From positions 1 through 64,000 of the forward strand of contig JAHIRD010000079.1 in assembly GCA_018818835.1 (NCBI GenBank): DNA of 64,000 nucleotides, in the 5' to 3' direction. Below the pieces are notes generated by a model, which saw nothing but the letters and a program-made list of their open reading frames with translations, was not told the origin of the DNA and did not search any database. The number at the start of each line of letters is the position of its first letter. Position 1 is the first letter of the stretch. The stretch comes from Pseudomonadota bacterium (GTDB lineage Bacteria > Desulfobacterota > Desulfobacteria > Desulfobacterales > Desulfolunaceae). Positions 1-8,438 of this stretch are shown here, one piece after another. The position numbers and the translations under genes are program-made.

Positions 1-1
1 C

Positions 2-92
2 AATGTCCGTGGCAGTCCGTGGTCGTCTGTGTTCGTCCACGAAAGAAATAGCCTGGACAAACACGGACTGTCACAGACAAACACGGACATGT
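2..92. repeat. ~90-bp imperfect hairpin element, copy 1
   Basis: The left half is built from GTCCGTG-type words and the right half from their complements (CACGGAC), so the whole stretch can fold into one long imperfect hairpin around the centre 'gaaatagcctgga'. A second copy lies at 24078-24166. No coding sequence is visible. It lies downstream of the radical SAM operon, which ends at 161. Confidence 0.75.
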
Positions 93-160
93 TCCGCAGA
101 CGGTGTTGCAAGGTTAAACTGCTTTTTTTCAATCCCAGGCACGGCCTGAGATTTTTATAC

Positions 161-451
161 TCACCATGAAGGGCATGACGTTTGGGGTGGTGCTGTTTTC
201 ATTTCTTCGTTCCATTGCATGATGCATCGATTGATCATTTCGAGTCCTTTGTCGGAATCAATCTGAAAAACAGCAGCCACAAGTTCAATCTGCTTTTCAT
301 GGTAAGGAAAGCGATGAAGGATATCCCATACAATGGCATCCTCCATGGTCAGGCGTAATGACCGGTGTTTTGAGATGATCAGGCAAGCGCCGTCATGGTC
401 AGGCACCCAGGCCACATCATGGGTTACGTCAGGATCAGTTGACAGGGGCAT
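161..451 (-). CDS. PqqD-like (RiPP recognition element-like) protein
   Basis: This 96-residue protein has the pattern of the PqqD/RRE winged-helix family: a beta-strand region (about residues 20-34), a helix beginning 'LTMEDAIVWDIL', and a following helix-turn-helix with 'AAVFQIDSD' and 'MINRCIMQW'. Family members bind the leader of a substrate peptide and present it to a radical SAM enzyme; that role is inferred here from the context. The start at 451 is supported by GGAAAGGA upstream. The gene begins 2 bases after the stop of the radical SAM gene, so it is the last gene of a three-gene operon. The similarity is weak at single-residue level, so the family call is moderately sure. No tag or signal peptide is present. 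Confidence 0.6.
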   Translation of the reverse strand: MPLSTDPDVTHDVAWVPDHDGACLIISKHRSLRLTMEDAIVWDILHRFPYHEKQIELVAAVFQIDSDKGLEMINRCIMQWNEEMKTAPPQTSCPSW

Positions 452-453
452 GG

Positions 454-1824
454 TTAGTTTCCTTTCCAGTCTGACAGGCGGTCTGAGGCCTGCAGGGCGA
501 TCTGATTCATGAGCGACAGGGTATCGGCCATAATGCCGGCCTCATCATTCATGCCCAGATGGTCCATAAGCGTCGCTGCGGAAATGATCCGGGTCTGGAC
601 ACAGAAATCGCTGAAGCCGTCTGAACAGCCCGGCCAGGTATTGTCCACATGGCATCCCCCGGCACAGGACCACCTACAGAAGCAACGACTGCACCGGGGT
701 TTGTCGGTCACCAGGGTGCGGATTTTGTCCACGGCTTTAGGATTGATGGTCACCACGCCGCCGTTATCCATCTGGCCAAGGGTCAGGTCCATGGTCTTTT
801 CTTCCCATCGTTCGGGCATCAGGTAGCAACTGCTTATCCTGCCGTCGGGGGTTAGGATCACCGTGTCTTTTCCAACAGGACAGGATGTCCACTGGGGGTC
901 GGTGATATCTGATCCGTAGACCACCGGAACACCGTAGGATGATGCAACCGCCCTGGCCTTGATAAAGCCTGACGCAAAGGTGACGGGGTCCGGTCGGAAT
1001 AGCCCGTGGGACCGTGCCCGTTTTGTTTCCTGCATCACTTCGAAATTGATTTTTGTGGGAGCAAATGTCTCACAAAACCATTGGGTCGTCTCGGCCATGG
1101 AATCCACATTTTTCTGGCTGACGCAGGCTCTTAAAAGAAGGTCTGCCTGGGAGTTTCCGATGATCCCAGCTGTGCGAATGGCGCCTGAAAAACTCTCTCT
1201 GCCGCCTTTCAACGGGCGATGGCTGTTTTGAATGTCCGCTGGGCCATCAAAGGAAAGAACCACTGAATCAAAATAATCGCCAAGAAACAAGGCCCATTGG
1301 GGTTCATATTGGCCGTTGGTGCTGATGCCGAATTCCGGAATTAAATCATGGGCCTTGGCCATGAGTCTTGCCCGATGAACAACCGCTGTGACAAGGTCAG
1401 GAGCGTCCATGGGCTCACCGCCAAAAAAATGGATCTTCAGAACCTCGCCCTTTTGGCTTTTCACCAGATTGGCATACCAGTCCACGCATCGGACAGCCAT
1501 GATCAGGGTCATGGGGGCATCGGGGGCATCCATGACGCCAAAATCGCAATAATTGCATCGGCTATTACAAAAACGGGTGGGTATGATACCCAGAAACTCG
1601 GGTGAGAGATCCCCTGTTTTGGGGATGGGGACCGGGTATGCCGGATTTCCCAAGGCCTTGAACAAATCCACCAGCCCATGATGTTTGGGCGCTCTCTTTG
1701 TTTCCATGGCCTTTTTAAGATCATGGGCGGCAGAAGCATTGATCAGTGCTGTCTTCCCCACCAGGGGGGCATACACCAAATAATTTTCATGGACAGGCAA
1801 CAAAAAAATCGAATCCATCGGCAT
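454..1824 (-). CDS. Radical SAM/SPASM peptide-modifying enzyme
   Basis: A 456-residue radical SAM enzyme. The [4Fe-4S]-SAM motif CxxxCxxC appears as 'CNSRCNYC' near residue 87. The C-terminal SPASM region has 'SCPVGKD', 'SSCYLMPE' and a dense cysteine block 'CSRCFCRWSCAGGC' that would hold auxiliary clusters. The N-terminal ~60 residues ('LPVHENYLVYAPL') resemble the leading domain of peptide maturases. An in-frame ATG exists at 1875, but the start at 1824 is preferred: it follows AGGTGG at 6 bases and directly follows the stop of the preceding gene (TAA-G-ATG). Together with the PqqD-like protein and a second radical SAM protein it suggests post-translational modification of a peptide; the substrate and the chemistry cannot be read from the sequence. 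Confidence 0.85.
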   Translation of the reverse strand: MPMDSIFLLPVHENYLVYAPLVGKTALINASAAHDLKKAMETKRAPKHHGLVDLFKALGNPAYPVPIPKTGDLSPEFLGIIPTRFCNSRCNYCDFGVMDAPDAPMTLIMAVRCVDWYANLVKSQKGEVLKIHFFGGEPMDAPDLVTAVVHRARLMAKAHDLIPEFGISTNGQYEPQWALFLGDYFDSVVLSFDGPADIQNSHRPLKGGRESFSGAIRTAGIIGNSQADLLLRACVSQKNVDSMAETTQWFCETFAPTKINFEVMQETKRARSHGLFRPDPVTFASGFIKARAVASSYGVPVVYGSDITDPQWTSCPVGKDTVILTPDGRISSCYLMPERWEEKTMDLTLGQMDNGGVVTINPKAVDKIRTLVTDKPRCSRCFCRWSCAGGCHVDNTWPGCSDGFSDFCVQTRIISAATLMDHLGMNDEAGIMADTLSLMNQIALQASDRLSDWKGN

Positions 1825-1825
1825 C

Positions 1826-2959
1826 TTATTCCACCTGTCCCTGATATGCCATCCGGGCCTGCTCCTGGTGTTCAAGAATCAGGGCCCGACCGATGATTTT
1901 CTCGGCCCGGCAATCAAATTGATGGCTATAGGAATGAACCAGGGGACACACCCCTGGACAACCTTTGGCACAATGAGCCTTGTTAAAACAGGCCTGACAT
2001 TGTTCAAACCCGCCTTGGGTTCTGTCAAAAAAAAGATCGATTTTGTCTTGATCCAAAACCGCACGGTCCGGGTCCATATGCCCCATTAAAAAACCTGTGT
2101 TATGTCCCATGGCATTATGTGTGGCAAGAAAACAACCGCTCAGGAAACCATCCGATGTCATGATTAAATTTTTTTGAAGAACACTACAATACTGGGCATG
2201 TTTTTCCCGGGGGCGAACACCGGGGTAAATCACCTCCATACCGTATTGCATTCCAAAGTTTCTGGCTTTTAAAAAAAAGGTGGCAAACAACTCGGGATCA
2301 GGAATCAGGTCCCTGGGAAAGGTCTCATCCCGGTTGGGATACACCGGACAAACCACCATACGCGTCACGCCTTTTTCTTTGAAATAATCTGCAATATCAA
2401 CCAGGTCTTTACAGGAATTTTGAGTGATGGTGGTGCGTACGGCCACCCGGCACCGGCCCTGCTTCAAAATATTAAAGGCCTTTTCCACAAAACCAGAGGT
2501 CCCTTTGCCATTTTTAAAGGGCCTGTTCACGTCCTGAATCAACGGAGGCCCATCCCATGACAAGGTGATGTGATCAAAGGTCTTTGATGCCCACCCCATA
2601 ACCTTACGGGATGCCACACCACTGGTCGTACACACAAGAACAAGCCCCACACCCAGCCCGGCCAATGTTTCCCGGGCCACACTGACAAGTGACCGGATAC
2701 GGTCGTAATAGACAAGGGGCTCATTGTCACCGTGAAACACCAGGGTCAGGGGCACCTTTTTTATACGGCAATGGTGAGCCACCAGCTCCAGGGAATGTTT
2801 AAACCCCATCATGGAAACCGTTTGTTCTTGGGGACGGTCCTTGCTTCCATAGCAATAAAGGCATGAAAGCCGACACCTGCCCCCAAGATAAACCATCAGG
2901 CACAGGGGCTGATATTCATCATGAACAGTTTTTCCCATGGCCCCTTCACGTTTCATCAT
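1826..2959 (-). CDS. Second radical SAM/SPASM protein
   Basis: The first gene of the operon encodes 377 residues. The radical SAM motif is 'CRLSCLYC' near residue 33, followed by a Tyr-Gly as in many SPASM enzymes. The C-terminal half has a SPASM-like set: 'YCSVLQ', 'SGCFLATH', and 'CQACFNKAHCAKGCPGVC'. The protein lacks the N-terminal peptide-binding extension of its neighbour, so it may be a partner enzyme or an anaerobic sulfatase-maturase-like protein. ATG codons at 2959, 2956 and 2938 are possible starts; AAGGGG precedes the last one closely, so the true N-terminus is uncertain by up to 7 residues. It is divergent from the DUF2914 gene across a 227-base gap. Confidence 0.82.
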   Translation of the reverse strand: MMKREGAMGKTVHDEYQPLCLMVYLGGRCRLSCLYCYGSKDRPQEQTVSMMGFKHSLELVAHHCRIKKVPLTLVFHGDNEPLVYYDRIRSLVSVARETLAGLGVGLVLVCTTSGVASRKVMGWASKTFDHITLSWDGPPLIQDVNRPFKNGKGTSGFVEKAFNILKQGRCRVAVRTTITQNSCKDLVDIADYFKEKGVTRMVVCPVYPNRDETFPRDLIPDPELFATFFLKARNFGMQYGMEVIYPGVRPREKHAQYCSVLQKNLIMTSDGFLSGCFLATHNAMGHNTGFLMGHMDPDRAVLDQDKIDLFFDRTQGGFEQCQACFNKAHCAKGCPGVCPLVHSYSHQFDCRAEKIIGRALILEHQEQARMAYQGQVE

Positions 2960-3186
2960 TACATGGTCCCGGACGTTTTATGGTGGTTTAAAAAATACCC
3001 TAAACATTCAAAAAAGATGATCTAAAAACCTATACTCCATGGCAGCATAAACGACAACGGTTAAAATATTCAGGAAACGTCTTCGGGAATGGGCGTTATT
3101 TTGTTATATACCTATGGACATTGTGCATCAAATATGGATAATAAGCGTGACGCAGAATCATACCCACTATTTAAAAAAGTGAAACC

Positions 3187-3933
3187 ATGGACCGAAAATC
3201 AATTGAGGAAAAAGATCAGCTCCTCATAAAAAAATTCAGACATATCATCCACAGTAAAGAGAAAACCACTGCGGCTAAAAAGCCTGTTTGGAAAACCACC
3301 CCAGTTTGGCTGGTCGTCTTTTGTGTGGGAATAATTGTAACCGGTTGGCTGGTGTTCAAAGAAGGGTCAACCGTCCCATACCAAAGCACGGATGCGGTTA
3401 TAGAAGACACGTCAGACAAGAATACGGAGTTGACGATAAGCCCCGAAAAAACCACTGTTAAGAACCCGGAAAATCCGAGTTCCCGTGTTCCCGAACAGCC
3501 GATTCAGCCAAAAAATACTGGGCTGTCCGAAGCCCATGTGAACCCTGTCCCTCCAACACCAGAGGCTGTTGAAACCCAGGCGGATAAAAAAAACCTGCCC
3601 CCGGGTATTCTCATTTCCGAGATGGTTGTCTGCAGCCGTGTGGAAAAAAGACAGTATGTCCTGCCCAAAACCATTTTCTCGATGGGTGAAGGTATCTCTC
3701 CGGTTGTCTGGATGGTTGTTATGGCAGACCATCCGCCCTTGACCCTGACCCATGTCTATTATGTTAACGGACAGGAATATTGCAAGGTCCCCCTGAAAAT
3801 TGCTTATCCTCGCACGCGCACATGGAGCCATGTCACGCTTAACCTGAAAAAACATCTGGGGGCATGGCGTGTGGACGTGATGACCGATACAGGGGAAACC
3901 CTTGACAGTGTTGAATTTTCGGTTGTGCCGTAA
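3187..3933 (+). CDS. DUF2914-domain membrane protein
   Basis: A 248-residue protein with one predicted membrane segment at about residues 37-56 ('VWLVVFCVGIIVTGWLVF'), a Pro/Thr/Glu-rich linker to about residue 135, and a C-terminal domain of about 105 residues beginning 'ISEMVVCSRV'. The latter matches DUF2914, a domain of unknown function whose members carry conserved 'VYYxNG' and 'WRVDV' blocks, both visible here. The topology suggests a cytoplasmic N-terminus and a periplasmic DUF2914 domain. Family members often sit next to sensor or envelope genes. No strong Shine-Dalgarno sequence precedes the ATG, so the start is only moderately certain. Nothing in the sequence gives a reaction. Confidence 0.75.
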   Translation: MDRKSIEEKDQLLIKKFRHIIHSKEKTTAAKKPVWKTTPVWLVVFCVGIIVTGWLVFKEGSTVPYQSTDAVIEDTSDKNTELTISPEKTTVKNPENPSSRVPEQPIQPKNTGLSEAHVNPVPPTPEAVETQADKKNLPPGILISEMVVCSRVEKRQYVLPKTIFSMGEGISPVVWMVVMADHPPLTLTHVYYVNGQEYCKVPLKIAYPRTRTWSHVTLNLKKHLGAWRVDVMTDTGETLDSVEFSVVP

Positions 3934-3939
3934 CTTTAC

Positions 3940-4530
3940 TTTTTTTTCACCATGAAGGTCATGAAGTTTAGACTGAAGATGTTTTCTTTTCTTCATGAAC
4001 GTCATGCTCTTCATGGTAAACTTGTTTTTTCTTTTTTTAAACCACCCGTTCGCGCAGCTCACTGAAGGACACGAAGAGCCACGAAGAAGGGCAAAGATTA
4101 CGCCTCCGGCGGCCCTGCCGGGCAATGCTGTTGACTTAAGCCCAGATCTCTCGTTCCCAGGCTCTGGCCTGGGAATGCCTGTTGAGAGGCTCTGCCTCTC
4201 TATGAATGAAGGCAAAGCCTTCAAAAATGCATTCCAAGGCTGGAGCCTCGGAACGAGGAAGCCGATGTTTTTTCTTAAGTCAACAGCATTGGCGAAGACC
4301 GATCCAGATTTCTAAAATCTGGCCACCGGAGGCATGTTTTTCTTCGTGTTCTTGAGCGACCAAAGGGAGCGGGTGGTTAAACTATTTAATCGTTTTTCTT
4401 CATGACCTTCATGTACTTCATGGTAAAACCGTTTTTGTTTAATTTCCAGGCATTGCCTGGAAATTAAACGTTGTTTTCTTTTTTATCCACCACTCGTTCG
4501 CTACGCTCACTGAATGGCACGAAGAGCTGA
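3940..4530. repeat. Island of nested inverted repeats
   Basis: The 650-base gap before the toxin gene has no believable gene and is made of stacked inverted repeats. From outside in: arms about 4037-4110 and 4319-4385 ('accacccg..cactgaag' type), a perfect 17-bp pair 4124-4140/4274-4290, and CTCGTTCC/GGAACGAG at 4150-4157/4250-4257 with smaller hairpins inside. A separate perfect 15-bp inverted repeat with one central base is at 4438-4468. 'Ttcatgaccttcatg' words flank both sides. Parts recur at 16690-16790, 23800-24260 and elsewhere, so these are dispersed elements, one inserted in another. The short reading frames across it are by-products of the repeats. Confidence 0.8.
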
Positions 4531-4583
4531 ATGTCAAAATATAATATTTTGCCAAACCGCACACATTGTGATAAATTTAAAAA

Positions 4584-4868
4584 ATGAAAAACATCAACTG
4601 GAACACCGAAAAAAGTGTGTCTCTGAAAACGTTACGGGGTGTTTGCTTCGAGGATGTGATTTTCTTTATTGAAAGGGGTGAAATATTAGACGACTATTTA
4701 CATCCCAACCAGGAGACATACCCTGGACAACGGATCATGGTTATTAATGTGGCCAACTATGCTTATATCGTACCTTATGTTGAAAATGAGGACGAGCTAT
4801 TTCTGAAAACGATTATCCCGAGTAGGAAGGCCACGCAAAGATATCTTGGAGAAAAACATGACGAGTAA
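4584..4868 (+). CDS. BrnT-type toxin
   Basis: This 94-residue protein matches the BrnT/DUF497-like toxin group: 'INWNTEKS' at the N-terminus, a 'GVCFEDVIFFIERGEILD' block, 'HPNQETYPGQ', a beta-rich middle ('YAYIVPYV') and the family's 'LKTIIPSRKATQRYLG' end. BrnT proteins are RelE-fold ribonucleases that stop translation when freed from their antitoxin; the activity is inferred from the family. The gene overlaps the following antitoxin gene by 11 bases, the usual toxin-first order of BrnT/BrnA. It lies directly after the repeat island, and only 15 bases separate its ATG from the preceding 'cacattgtgataa', so any autoregulatory operator should overlap that stretch. Confidence 0.75.
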   Translation: MKNINWNTEKSVSLKTLRGVCFEDVIFFIERGEILDDYLHPNQETYPGQRIMVINVANYAYIVPYVENEDELFLKTIIPSRKATQRYLGEKHDE

Positions 4869-5136
4869 ACTGACAAAAGAAGAAAAAGAAATATTGGGAA
4901 GCTTCGAGAAAGGCGAATGGATTCCTGTCGCTGACCTTTCAAAAAGAAAAAAAGAGTTGACTGAGTACGCTCGTAATACATTGCGAAAAGACAAGAGACT
5001 GAATATAAGAATTTCTGAAAGAGATCTCATAGAGCTGCAAAGGAAGGCTGTCAAGGAAGGCCTGCCATACCAGACTTATGTTTCAAGCATCATCCACAAA
5101 TTCATCAATGGATCTCTCATCGAAGCTGGGAAATAA
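4858..5136 (+). CDS. BrnA/CopG-like antitoxin
   Basis: A 92-residue protein whose C-terminal half reads as a ribbon-helix-helix DNA-binding domain: 'KRLNIRISERDLIELQRKA' (strand and first helix) then 'GLPYQTYVSSIIHKFI' (second helix). The N-terminal charged half would wrap the toxin. An upstream TTG at 4846 is possible, but the ATG at 4858 is preferred because TTGGAG precedes it at 6 bases. Start and toxin end overlap (ATGACGAGTAA), so translation is probably coupled. As in other type II modules it would bind toxin and repress the operon. Its stop is only 3 bases from the convergent uvrA stop, leaving no room for a separate terminator. Confidence 0.78.
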   Translation: MTSKLTKEEKEILGSFEKGEWIPVADLSKRKKELTEYARNTLRKDKRLNIRISERDLIELQRKAVKEGLPYQTYVSSIIHKFINGSLIEAGK

Positions 5137-5139
5137 CCC

Positions 5140-8028
5140 TTACAAAAGATCCTTCAAAAACTGACCTGTATAACTTTCAGCAATTTTAGCCACGTCCTTG
5201 GGCGGTCCCTGGGCAATAACCCGTCCGCCCTGATGTCCCCCTTCAGGGCCCAGATCAATGATCCAGTCTGCGGTTTTAACCACATCTAAATTGTGCTCGA
5301 TGACAAGGACCGTGTTTCCTCCGTCAACAAGACGGCGCAGGACTTCCAGAAGTTTTTTCACGTCTTCAAAATGAAGGCCTGTGGTGGGTTCATCCAGAAT
5401 ATAAAGGGTTTTCCCCGTACTTCGTTTGGATAGTTCCCGGGAAAGTTTGATGCGCTGGGCTTCTCCACCGGACAGGGTGGTGGCAGCCTGGCCCAACTTG
5501 ATATAAGACAGGCCCACATCCATCAGGGTGTCCAGAATGTTTTTGATTCTTGGGTAGCTCTTGAACAACTCATGGGCCTGGCGAACGGACAGATCAAGGA
5601 CATCGGCAATGGAATGCCCCCGGTACAGAATATCCAGCGTAGATTCGTTGAAGCGCTTGCCATGACAGACATCACAGGGAACAAACACATCGGCCAGAAA
5701 ATGCATCTCCACACGGAGATAGCCGTCCCCGCTACAGGCTTCACAGCGACCGCCCTTGACGTTAAAGGAGTAACGGCCTTTCTTGTAACCCCTGGCCCTG
5801 GATTCCGGGAGAAGTGCAAACAGATCCCGGATATGATCAAAGACCTTGGTATAGGTGGCCGGATTGCTTCGTGGTGTTCGGCCGATGGGTTTCTGATCGA
5901 TATTGATCACCTTGTCCAGATACTCCAGCCCTTGGATACCCCCATGCATACCGATCTCCATCCGCTCTCCGTGAAGATGACGTGACAAGGCCGGATACAG
6001 GATCTGATTGATCAAGGTGGATTTGCCAGCCCCGGAAACCCCGGTCACAGCCACCAGAAGACCTAAGGGGATGGCAACATCAATATCTTTCAAATTGTTT
6101 TCCCGGGCATTCAGGATCGTCACCCAGTGGTCCCCTCGATCCATGGGCCGTATTACCTTTTCAGGCACAGGGATGGTACTCAAACCCGCCAGATAACGAC
6201 CGGTCAGAGACTCGGGATTTTTTCGAATAAGATTCGGCGGCCCCTGGGCCACCACCTGGCCTCCTAAAAGTCCGGCACCCGGCCCCATGTCCACGATCCA
6301 GTCCGCCGTTTCCATGGTTTCCTGGTCATGTTCCACCACGATCAGGGTATTTCCGATATCCCTCAGGTGGCAGAGGGTTTCCAAGAGTTTGATATTATCC
6401 CTCTGGTGAAGACCAATGGACGGCTCATCCAGGATATACAAGACACCGGTAAGTTCGGAACCCACCTGGGAAGCCAGGCGTATCCGTTGGGATTCCCCTC
6501 CGGACAGGGTGGGGCCACTGCGATTAAGGGTCAGATAATCCAGCCCCACGTTCACAAGAAAACTCAGGCGGTCAATGATTTCCTTGACCAGTTCTTTGGC
6601 AATCAGCTTACGGTTACCGGAAAGTTCAAGGCCTTCAAAAAAATCATAGGCTTCCCGGATGGTCATGGCCGTCACATCGATAATGGACACATCACCCACC
6701 CTGACATGAAGCACTTCGGGCTTCAGGCGCTTTCCCTCACAGGTCCGGCAGGTCCTGGAACTCATAAACTGGGCATACCATTTTTTCTGGCCTTCGGACT
6801 GGGTCTGAAGATAGCGTCGCATCATACTGTGGACCAGACCTTCCACCTTGGTTTTAACCGTGCCCTTGATCTTGGCCGAATTCCAGTCCACCTTGATTTC
6901 TTTGCCTCCGGACCCGTAAAGACAAAGATCCTTCTGTTTCTTGGGCAGATCATTCCAGGGGATATCAAAATTCAGACCCAGCTGATCCTCCATGGCCTTG
7001 AGCTGACCCAGGCCCCAGGAATTCCCGTTGGCGTTCTCATCCTTGTAAAAATAGTTGCGCCAAGGCACCACAGCTCCCTGGCGGATGGTCAGGGTATTGT
7101 CAGGAACGATTTTGTCCTCATCCATGGTCAACAGGTTGCCGATGCCGTTGCAGTCCGGGCACATACCCAGGGGGGAATTGAATGAAAAAAGCTGGGGTGA
7201 CAACTCGGGATAAGCCCTCCCGCAACAGGAACGGGCCTCGCTCATGGCCAGGTCTTCACGGTCCAGGATATGGACGATGAGATTACCATGCCCGAATTTC
7301 AGGGCGGTTTCCACGGAATCGGACAGCCGTTTCCGGAATTCCTCGCCAGCCTTGATCGCCAAACGGTCCACCACCACTTCAATGTTGTGTTTCTTGTTTT
7401 TGGCCAGGGCCTGGACATCGCTAAGCTCCCGGATCACCCCGTCGATCCTCACCCGTGCAAACCCATCCTGCTTCAGCGCGTCCAGCTGATCCTTGTGCTC
7501 CCCTTTCCGGTTTTCCACGATGGGGGCCAGAATCAGAATCTTGGTCTGGTCAGGGATAGCCAGAATCTGACTCACCATGCTTTCCGCATCCCCCCGGCCC
7601 ACTTTTTTCCCGCAGGCTGTGCAGAACTGCTCCCCTGTCCGTGCAAAAAGAACCCGCAGATAATCATAAATTTCGGTAATGGTTCCCACGGTGGATCTGG
7701 GATTCTTGCTGGCGGCCTTCTGTTCTATGGAAATGGTGGGGGACAGACCCCGGATGGTTTCGTACTTGGGTTTTTCCATCTGGCCGATAAACTGCCTGGC
7801 ATAGGAGGACAAGGATTCCACGTAGCGTCTCTGGCCCTCGGCATAGAGGGTGTCAAAGGCCAAAGATGATTTCCCGGACCCGGAAACACCGGTGATAACG
7901 ATCAATTTTTTCTTGGGCAGCTCCACATGGATATTCTTGAGATTGTGCTCCCTGGCACCACTCACGATGATCACGTCAAGTTCCTTGGTGTTTCTGAACC
8001 CGTTTTTTTTCTTGTTTTTTATGCTCAT
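5140..8028 (-). CDS. uvrA: UvrABC excinuclease subunit A
   Basis: UvrA is the damage-recognition ATPase of nucleotide excision repair, acting as a dimer that loads UvrB. At 962 residues it is of normal length. Visible features are two ABC ATPase modules with Walker A 'GVSGSGKSS' (about 47-55) and 'GVSGAGKST' (about 660), the signatures '[12 protein letters not shown]' and '[12 protein letters not shown]', Walker B '[10 protein letters not shown]' and '[10 protein letters not shown]', and the C-terminal zinc finger '[20 protein letters not shown]'. The first zinc module, 'CRTCEGKR' with upstream 'MCPDCNG', is also complete. The start at 8028 follows AAGGGGAT. No LexA-like box was recognised upstream; the short upstream gap holds a repeat fragment instead. 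Confidence 0.97.
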   Translation of the reverse strand: MSIKNKKKNGFRNTKELDVIIVSGAREHNLKNIHVELPKKKLIVITGVSGSGKSSLAFDTLYAEGQRRYVESLSSYARQFIGQMEKPKYETIRGLSPTISIEQKAASKNPRSTVGTITEIYDYLRVLFARTGEQFCTACGKKVGRGDAESMVSQILAIPDQTKILILAPIVENRKGEHKDQLDALKQDGFARVRIDGVIRELSDVQALAKNKKHNIEVVVDRLAIKAGEEFRKRLSDSVETALKFGHGNLIVHILDREDLAMSEARSCCGRAYPELSPQLFSFNSPLGMCPDCNGIGNLLTMDEDKIVPDNTLTIRQGAVVPWRNYFYKDENANGNSWGLGQLKAMEDQLGLNFDIPWNDLPKKQKDLCLYGSGGKEIKVDWNSAKIKGTVKTKVEGLVHSMMRRYLQTQSEGQKKWYAQFMSSRTCRTCEGKRLKPEVLHVRVGDVSIIDVTAMTIREAYDFFEGLELSGNRKLIAKELVKEIIDRLSFLVNVGLDYLTLNRSGPTLSGGESQRIRLASQVGSELTGVLYILDEPSIGLHQRDNIKLLETLCHLRDIGNTLIVVEHDQETMETADWIVDMGPGAGLLGGQVVAQGPPNLIRKNPESLTGRYLAGLSTIPVPEKVIRPMDRGDHWVTILNARENNLKDIDVAIPLGLLVAVTGVSGAGKSTLINQILYPALSRHLHGERMEIGMHGGIQGLEYLDKVINIDQKPIGRTPRSNPATYTKVFDHIRDLFALLPESRARGYKKGRYSFNVKGGRCEACSGDGYLRVEMHFLADVFVPCDVCHGKRFNESTLDILYRGHSIADVLDLSVRQAHELFKSYPRIKNILDTLMDVGLSYIKLGQAATTLSGGEAQRIKLSRELSKRSTGKTLYILDEPTTGLHFEDVKKLLEVLRRLVDGGNTVLVIEHNLDVVKTADWIIDLGPEGGHQGGRVIAQGPPKDVAKIAESYTGQFLKDLL

Positions 8029-8118
8029 ATCCCCTTATCAGACCCTGCACAACAGTCAGCCCCACCCATTGGGTCTTGCGTTTATCAGGATTTATCTGAT
8101 ACCTTTCCAAATTATGAC

Positions 8119-8148
8119 ACCGCATATGGGACTTTTACGACGCCATCA
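8119..8148. repeat. Fragment of the MITE-like element
   Basis: This piece, 'ccgcatatgggacttttacg' followed by 'acgccatc', is the terminal unit of the ~195-bp element found nearly complete at 25353-25547 and 52450-52640, here alone and one T shorter. It lies between the divergent uvrA and tautomerase genes and may overlap their promoters. Confidence 0.8.
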
Positions 8149-8167
8149 CCATTAAGGATATAAGATA

Positions 8168-8365
8168 ATGCCGATCATAAACATTGCAATTGCAAAAGGA
8201 AGAAGCAGGGATCAAAAACAGACACTGGTCCGGGAAATAAGCCGTGTTGTGGCCCAGACACTTTCTGTGGATCCTGAAAAAATATGGATACGAATCGATG
8301 AATTTGAGAAAGATAATTTTGCGGTGGGTGGAATGCTGATGAGCGACCGGAAAAGCTCCACCTGA
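8168..8365 (+). CDS. 4-oxalocrotonate tautomerase family protein
   Basis: A 65-residue protein of the 4-oxalocrotonate tautomerase superfamily. After removal of the initiator Met the protein begins with Pro ('MPIINIAIAKGRS'), the catalytic base of the family, and the short beta-alpha-beta pattern follows ('QKQTLVREISRVVAQTLSV'). 'IRIDEFEKDNFAVGGM' matches the family's second strand region and hairpin. Members form hexamers or related oligomers and interconvert keto and enol forms of small acids; the physiological substrate here is unknown. AAGGATAT upstream serves as ribosome binding site. The gene precedes the helicase by 73 bases and could be co-transcribed with it, but a functional link is not evident. 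Confidence 0.85.
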   Translation: MPIINIAIAKGRSRDQKQTLVREISRVVAQTLSVDPEKIWIRIDEFEKDNFAVGGMLMSDRKSST

Positions 8366-8438
8366 AAAAAAGCTGGCCAGCCTGAATTTTATTCATATTT
8401 CCGGTCTCAGATACCCTGACCCAAACAAAGGCCCCGGG

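Noticed and set aside
3114-3182. 22-residue plus-strand frame just before the DUF2914 gene, as a precursor peptide
   Set aside because: No ribosome site, wrong strand relative to the radical SAM operon, and no RiPP-like core pattern.
3412-4224. 270-residue frame on the minus strand across the DUF2914 gene and repeats
   Set aside because: It runs antisense through the DUF2914 domain and continues into repeat DNA; no domain pattern is seen.
3995-4315. 106-residue open frame in the repeat island
   Set aside because: The whole frame is made from inverted-repeat sequence and its upstream 'Shine-Dalgarno' is part of the repeats.
6328-7185. 285-residue open frame on the plus strand opposite uvrA
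   Set aside because: It lies wholly inside the strongly supported uvrA gene, has no recognisable domain and no ribosome site; the same holds for long frames opposite fliG (42614-43387) and the TPR gene (49146-49970).
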